From positions 7,350-18,105 of the forward strand of contig QAXH01000755.1 in NCBI GenBank assembly GCA_004335635.1: a stretch of 10,756 nt of DNA, read 5' to 3'. Made by a program: the position numbers and the translations under genes. Within the stretch, counting starts at the first letter, position 1. Each line of letters opens with the position of its first letter. The stretch comes from Chloromonas sp. AAM2. Lineage: Eukaryota > Chlorophyta > Chlorophyceae > Chlamydomonadales > Chlamydomonadaceae. Below are positions 6,413-10,756 of the stretch, piece after piece. The notes below the pieces were generated by a model that did not search any database, was not told where the DNA came from, and saw only the letters and a list, made by a program, of their open reading frames with translations.

Positions 6413-8137
6413 AGCAGATGTGAAAGAGACGGAACACAGGGCAATCGTCAGCAGCTGGGTGCTGGTGTGCAGTTTGGCCATTGGCCTCCGCCGCCGTCAT
6501 CATCGACTTGTCAAGCATACATTACATTGCCAGGGGCAAATTCATGATGGGTATTAAATGGACAGTGCGTGGGGAGGATTGCACGGTGCAGTGCGTGCAT
6601 GCATGGAAGCGTGTGCAGGCGACATGCAATTTTGTGTCGGGGAACAAGCTGTGTGTTGGGACAAGATGTGTGAGCTCACAAACAATTGCGTCCGACGCAT
6701 GATTCACATGCTCATAGGTGCTTGAGCAACAATCAGCACTTGCCAACTGGCACTTTTTCTCTGGATTCACCCGGGAGTCACCTGTGCCAACTTTGGACTG
6801 CAAATGAACCTGTTGTGCTGCACCGCCATGGCATGCCAGCCTGAGCCAGAACTCCAGGGAACTGAATTTCTTAACACAATACAGGTGAGCCACGTGCTAG
6901 TGCGTACAAAAGCACGCAGATATTACACCTGCTCATACACGCACTGCTTGCGCATGTGGACGCAAAGGGATGCATGGGGCGGTGCATCCACACCTCAAGC
7001 TGAGGATGTGAGCTGACAGATGCACATGTGCGGTTCATGCAGCAGCATCTGACTCAGGACCTTGTGTACGGGTGCTTGGACACGGAGGAGTTCTGTATGC
7101 GACTGCTGCTGTGGCACCTGTGTGGCTGAGGCGAGTAGTACCGACTTGCACAACCTGGTTGCAACGCCAGTTGGCAGATCGTGCCCAGAACGAAATTGAG
7201 GAATGTATTTGGGAGGGTAGGACTGTAACCCCCATGAGCCAACGCGCCGCTGGCGTTAAGGTAAAATCTAACCAGTGTTCTTGTCGGCCGTGGACAGCAG
7301 GCCAGGCAGCAGGGCATGAGATTGCCACAGAAACGCCGCACGAATGGTAGCAGCATACGAACCAGATGTGCAGGCTTACCTTGTGAGTAGTTTGTCTGGC
7401 CAAGCAATCATAAGGTACTGGTGCAAAGCGGGAGAGATCGAGCCAGAACCCTGCAGGCGGTTATTTGGGATACTAGGCAAACTTGGTGGCTTGAACTTAT
7501 GCCGATCATACTCGCTTTAATTGTTCTGTACACTGATGATGGTTGGTCCTCCAGATGGTCTCAACCTCAACGCGTTGAAGCAGATGGCGCTAAGGAATGG
7601 ATGTGACATCTCACCGGTGCACACACTGCATCTCACTGCAGGCCGTCTGCTGCTAGCCGGCGCCTTCGCAGGCTGGGAACGTAATGAAGTAGGGGCCGTT
7701 GGATTGCCGGGAAAACGTGATGCGTGACCTTGCTTCTTTATATTCTGATTGCACTCAGTGGGCCGACAACGCACAGCAGTGCCACAACTGTTTTAAATCC
7801 TCGCTGATTGATGGCAGATTAGGAAACAGCAGGGTGCTCCGCCCTGCCGACGGACCCTTTCAAGACGTTGAAGAAGTTGAGCAGCAGCTGCCTGAAACTG
7901 TTTTTCAGCCGTCGAGCGCTCTGCTGAGTATACAGCGTGACTATACTGGCGAGAACGACATGCTTTGATGGTCAGGGCGAGGCGGACTGGTTGATTCAAC
8001 AGGCGGACTTCAGTAGAGAATAGGGGTGTTTTGCTGTCTCCGCTCGTCGTATGTCTGATCCGAGTTGTTGTATTTCTTTCGAGGGTATGTTGAAACGGAA
8101 TGATGGGCAAGGCCATGATGAACGCGATCTTGATAAA
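6413..8137. other. no assignable gene
   Basis: Several unrelated short frames overlap on both strands (for example 6522-6893 minus, 7054-7407 minus, 7072-7350 plus, 7699-7968 plus), with no recognisable domains. The 7699-7968 frame reads acidic and Gln-rich near its end (DVEEVEQQLPETVFQ). It would need a TTG start or splicing to be used. No M or Q repeats were found here, which sets this stretch apart from both flanks. Confidence 0.5.
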
Positions 8138-8184
8138 CTCTCAAACACCCCAGACCTACAGGCTCTCAAACTCTCAGCCTACAG
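8138..8184. repeat. two-copy tandem duplication
   Basis: CTCTCAAACACCCCAGACCT continuing to ACAG (8138-8161) is repeated as CTCTCAAACTCTCAGCCTAC and AG (8163-8184). ATCGGCAG also occurs twice just after (8188-8195 and 8214-8221). It is a small diverged duplication with no further signal. Confidence 0.7.
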
Positions 8185-8298
8185 ACTATCGGCAGTAGGA
8201 CTTGCACGCGCCATATCGGCAGCTCTGTAGTCAAATATCTTCGGCCATCTGGCGTGCACTGAAGCCGTTTATCCGTCAAGTGCACTAGCCATTTGAAA

Positions 8299-8731
8299 AT
8301 GTTTGCCAGTTCTGGGACAATTTCCAAAAACACCACTGGAGTCAGTGTGGTAACCCTTCCTCGAGGTTGTGGTCTCCAGTGTTGCGGGAGGTGCCATCTG
8401 TTCTGTTTCTACTGTGTGTGTGGGATTCTGGTTGCCATCTAGGGAGCCACCCAATTTTGTTGCACATGGGCACCGTACCCCACCGGACATGTGGGCTCAT
8501 CTGTGACAGAACGTACCGGGCTAGGAATTGCTCACATATTGATCCAATTCTACACGCATTATCGCCGGAATCATGTCAATGGATACCAGAAGTGGCATGT
8601 TCAGGAAATATGCGAGAAATCACATTTGAAAAACGGCCTAAATCCAAGACGCACCGAGTCACTCGCTCTTCACCAGGCCTTACACTGGCTGCAGTGGCGT
8701 TTTTGTAAACTGTCCCAGAACTGGCAAACAT
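8299..8731. mobile_element. E2: MITE-like element with about 50-bp inverted ends
   Basis: The left end 8299-8348 and the right end 8682-8731 are reverse complements with about 45 of 50 bases matching. From the edge inward each holds ATGTTTGCCAGTTCTGGGAC, an 11-bp spacer, and a hairpin of the form CACTG-NNNN-CAGTG (8334-8347 left, 8683-8696 right). The four loop bases and a few spacer bases differ while the stems are kept. Outside the ends are an A4 run (8296-8299) and a T6 run (8734-8739). The 433-bp length, long inverted ends and no recognisable transposase suggest a non-autonomous DNA element. Interior frames (8367-8708 and 8491-8778) have no known domain, and both run into the right end. 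No target-site duplication was identified. Confidence 0.6.
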
Positions 8732-10423
8732 TGTTTTTTGTGACGTCTTTGAGAATCAAACCGAGCACGGGGGTCTGATCATCAACCCAGCAGCAGCAGC
8801 TGCAGATGTTATTTGACCAAATTCACTGTACGTAAACTGTACAGTCCGAGTATAGTTGATGTTGTGTTTGGTTGACGTAGCCTTCATTTCAGGGACGACT
8901 GCTCTGGAGGCAGGAGCGGAAGTGGGACAATGCAAACGTTGGTATGAGCTCGTTGGTAGCCAAGAAAATCAATCTGAACAAGCACCCGCAAGCTGATAAC
9001 TGTACATGATGTCTGGAGGGAAACCAGCTCCGTGATGTTGAGAATCAATTCCACATTTCGCACATGCCTTTAGAACTGGAATCACTGCCGAACGCATGAA
9101 CTGGTGAACCTCGATGGCCTGGACTGGAGGCATGTGCAGTCGACTGAGCTGTCGTTGTAGCTCACTTAATGGGATGGAACCATGCCTGTCCAATCAGCAT
9201 GTGTATGGAGTGATGACGCACCGAGTACGGTATATTATGTCGCATAACAAACGCATATCCATACCATTCAGTGGAGATATTCAACTGCCAGGGGTGGAAT
9301 CAGGCTATTGGTTATTGCTGAGCCCATATTACACAAAGCCGTGTATGGTTGCAGCTTTATCTTTTGCTTTGTTCGCGCCTTGCTCTGTCCTTTTGATGCA
9401 CGGGCAGGCACTCTGTGTCTGCGGATTTCCGCCTGGCTCAGTGCAGCCTAACTAGGTTACTGGCCTGCGAGGCGTGCATGCACATGGATGCGCCTGGCAA
9501 GGGCTGTGCTACCATCGAGTCGGTGGCACCTATTCGCCCTATGTTGCCACTGCCACGAACCCCGTAACAGCTGCACTAACAGCTGGTGGAGTGGCTATTC
9601 AAAGTACATGTGCATTGAAGGGGAAAATGTTGGAAGCTAAGAGATGTGGCACACGAAAGCCTGGGAGCCCACAGGACTTTAGAAGTGTGCAGGCAAAGGC
9701 ATTGTTAGAACCTAGAGCAGCCACGCACATGCGACAATGTCAAAAATGTAGCACCAGCCAGCACAACAGGTAGCCCAAAACAAAGCAAAGCACAGTCTGG
9801 GATTGATAGGGCAGTTGAGCAAGGCTATTCGGACAGTCTTTATCTGTATTTGGTCTCTGGCAGACTAGACTGACGCGTTGGCTAAGCAGCAAACGACAAA
9901 CTCAAGTTGCAAACCTGGTTGTTCCTTTTCATTTTATCACTTTCATCCCGTGCTGAAGGTTCAGCCAACTAAGTTATTGTTCAACTGTGTTGCTCAATGT
10001 CTGCTCGTGCTGAAACCTCAAGGGCGGAGATCCCACTTCAACACTTGGTGGAAAGGAAATGGAGTGAAGACAGACTGGCAATTAGAACTGCAGATATGAC
10101 TTCATGCAGCAATGGTATGAGCCGTCCAGTATGTACCAGGGGTCGCATGATCCGATTGACGGGTGGGTGTCGTGCGGCTTCCAAGGTAACTCATCACGGG
10201 TAGTCAGACGAGGCTGCAACAAGCAGGAAAAGCCTTGCACAGGTCAAGATAGTATCAATCACGTTGTCATGCTGGTGTCCATGAAGGCGGTTGACTGGTG
10301 ATGCAAGGTTCGGTTTGAACGAATGTGTGTTGAACTATTATTTGCAAGCACTTCATCATCAGGTGCGATACCTGGCAGCCTCCAGTTATACATGGTTCGA
10401 TCTTGATTTCGCAAAAAAGAAGT
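8732..10423. other. no assignable gene; two tandem plus-strand frames
   Basis: Frames 9114-9455 (113 codons) and 9474-9773 (99 codons, GTG start) follow one another on the plus strand with an 18-bp gap. The first has a hydrophobic stretch (CMVAALSFALFAPCSVLLM) and the second includes TATNPVTAALTAGGVAIQ. Neither matches a family I know, and lengths are within chance. A (CAG)4 run with CTGCAG lies near 8789-8805. GGCCTGCGAGG at 9462-9472, with GTGCATGC next to it, is a weak echo of an M closing word. Confidence 0.45.
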
Positions 10424-10675
10424 TTGCCACTTCTGGGACAATTTGAGATGCACATCCTTTACCAAAACAACCAAGAAAGGAGAGTTGGAAACAGGCTGTG
10501 GGACGTCTCCGTGCGCAACACACGAGTTTGCTCAAGAGAGTGAAGCAACTGGAAAACTTGGTGGCGACTTACATTACCGACTTCTAAGGTACCGGTCAGA
10601 CGGGTCACATACCCATTTTCTCTTTTGACACTGCAGTTCCTGTCTAGTCCTGGTTTGCTGTCCCAGAAGTGGCAA
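10424..10675. mobile_element. E3: MITE-like element with 17-bp inverted ends
   Basis: The left end TTGCCACTTCTGGGACA (10424-10440) and the right end TGTCCCAGAAGTGGCAA (10659-10675) are exact reverse complements. Both ends carry the same change from the family core (CACTTC for CAGTTC). The chance of two independent copies sharing it is low, so they probably belong to one element. An A6 run (10413-10418) lies outside the left end as in E1; the right side has no T-run. The 252-bp length and lack of a recognisable frame fit a non-autonomous element. Open frames at 10443-10628 and 10459-10683 are probably chance. Confidence 0.55.
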
Positions 10676-10732
10676 TGCACCATCTACCACAACACGCGAT
10701 TTTCACCCCGCGGTTCATGCTGTATGTGATTA

Positions 10733-10756
10733 ACACACACACACACACACACACAC
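10733..10756. repeat. (AC)12 microsatellite, cut by the window edge
   Basis: There are twelve perfect AC units reaching the last base of the window, so the true tract is probably longer. Long AC/GT microsatellites are common in eukaryotic nuclear DNA and rare in bacteria, which supports the eukaryotic reading of the window. Confidence 0.97.

Noticed and set aside
7054..7407. Overlapping plus and minus frames of 92-122 codons
   Set aside because: Three frames overlap the same bases with no domain in any. This is typical of chance in DNA poor in TA-containing stop words.
7529..7540. A YTDD motif in a plus-strand frame, like the reverse-transcriptase YxDD box
   Set aside because: The frame is only about 61 codons, the flanking residues do not resemble the other reverse-transcriptase blocks, and no such blocks were seen in neighbouring frames. 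Chance is the simpler reading.
3739..8338. A single long hAT-like element running from CAGTG at 3739 to CACTG at 8338
   Set aside because: The Q ends could be read outward this way, and hAT ends often start CAGTG. The 8 bp on each side do not match as a duplication, and no transposase was recognised between them.
8367..8778. Overlapping open frames inside E2 (8367-8708 and 8491-8778) as proteins
   Set aside because: No recognisable domain, both run into the inverted end of the element, and they overlap each other in different frames.
10392..10404. GGTTCGATCTT, similar to a tRNA or SINE B box
   Set aside because: No matching A box at a usable distance upstream and no cloverleaf could be drawn.
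3739..10455. A conserved peptide NCPRTGK seen in open frames near 3766, 4385, 8315 and 10430
   Set aside because: It is the translation of the Q DNA core in one frame. The core is conserved at all positions including wobble bases and occurs on both strands, so the conservation is at the DNA level.

Overview
The window reads as eukaryotic nuclear DNA that is mostly or wholly non-coding and rich in repeats. No open frame could be assigned to a known protein family. The longest frame from a conventional or alternative start is about 154 codons, which is near what chance gives in 10.7 kb of mixed-base DNA. There are no bacterial-style operons, ribosome binding sites, rRNA or convincing tRNAs. TG/CA-rich sequence, frequent TGCATG/GCATGC words, several minisatellites, an (AC)n tract at the right edge and inverted-repeat elements suggest a repeat-rich protist or algal genome. 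A chlorophyte green alga is one possibility, but this is a weak inference from base composition and style, not from a marker gene.

Two repeat families dominate. The first, called Q here, is built on the 19-mer TGTCCCAGAACTGGCAAAC. It is perfect in six copies on both strands, has one base changed in a seventh, and is more decayed in others. Six of these lie as facing inverted pairs that bound three short elements: E1 (983-1262, 26-bp perfect ends), E2 (8299-8731, about 50-bp ends) and E3 (10424-10675, 17-bp perfect ends). They look like miniature inverted-repeat (MITE-like) non-autonomous DNA elements. Solo Q copies are at 3755 and 4378, with decayed ones at 3621, 4783 and 5411. The second family, called M here, is a module of 55-75 bp. 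It opens with CTCACA plus a GCATGC-like word and closes with GGGGCCTGCA. At least eight copies lie on the plus strand between 158 and 5467, none on the minus strand, and several are spaced about 360-405 bp apart, as expected of a badly decayed tandem satellite.

Layout: 1-92, 25-bp tandem array cut by the window edge; 158-907, M1 and M2; 983-1262, element E1; 1278-1296, a tight hairpin; 1335-1420, 24-bp tandem array; 1606-1857, a small Ala/Ser-rich open frame ending at TGTAA/AATAAA; 2003-2108, degenerate direct repeats; 2800-5470, the M array, a 23-bp minisatellite and solo Q copies; 6020-6076, a 28/29-bp repeat pair next to a CpG-rich patch (about 6065-6330) that is open on both strands; 6413-8137, no identifiable feature; 8138-8184, a short tandem duplication; 8299-8731, E2; 8732-10423, nothing assignable; 10424-10675, E3; 10733-10756, (AC)12.

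No set of genes working together can be described. What deserves a second look is the Q family (paired ends, matching variants within pairs, fixed upstream hairpin and downstream T-run) and the strand-biased M family.
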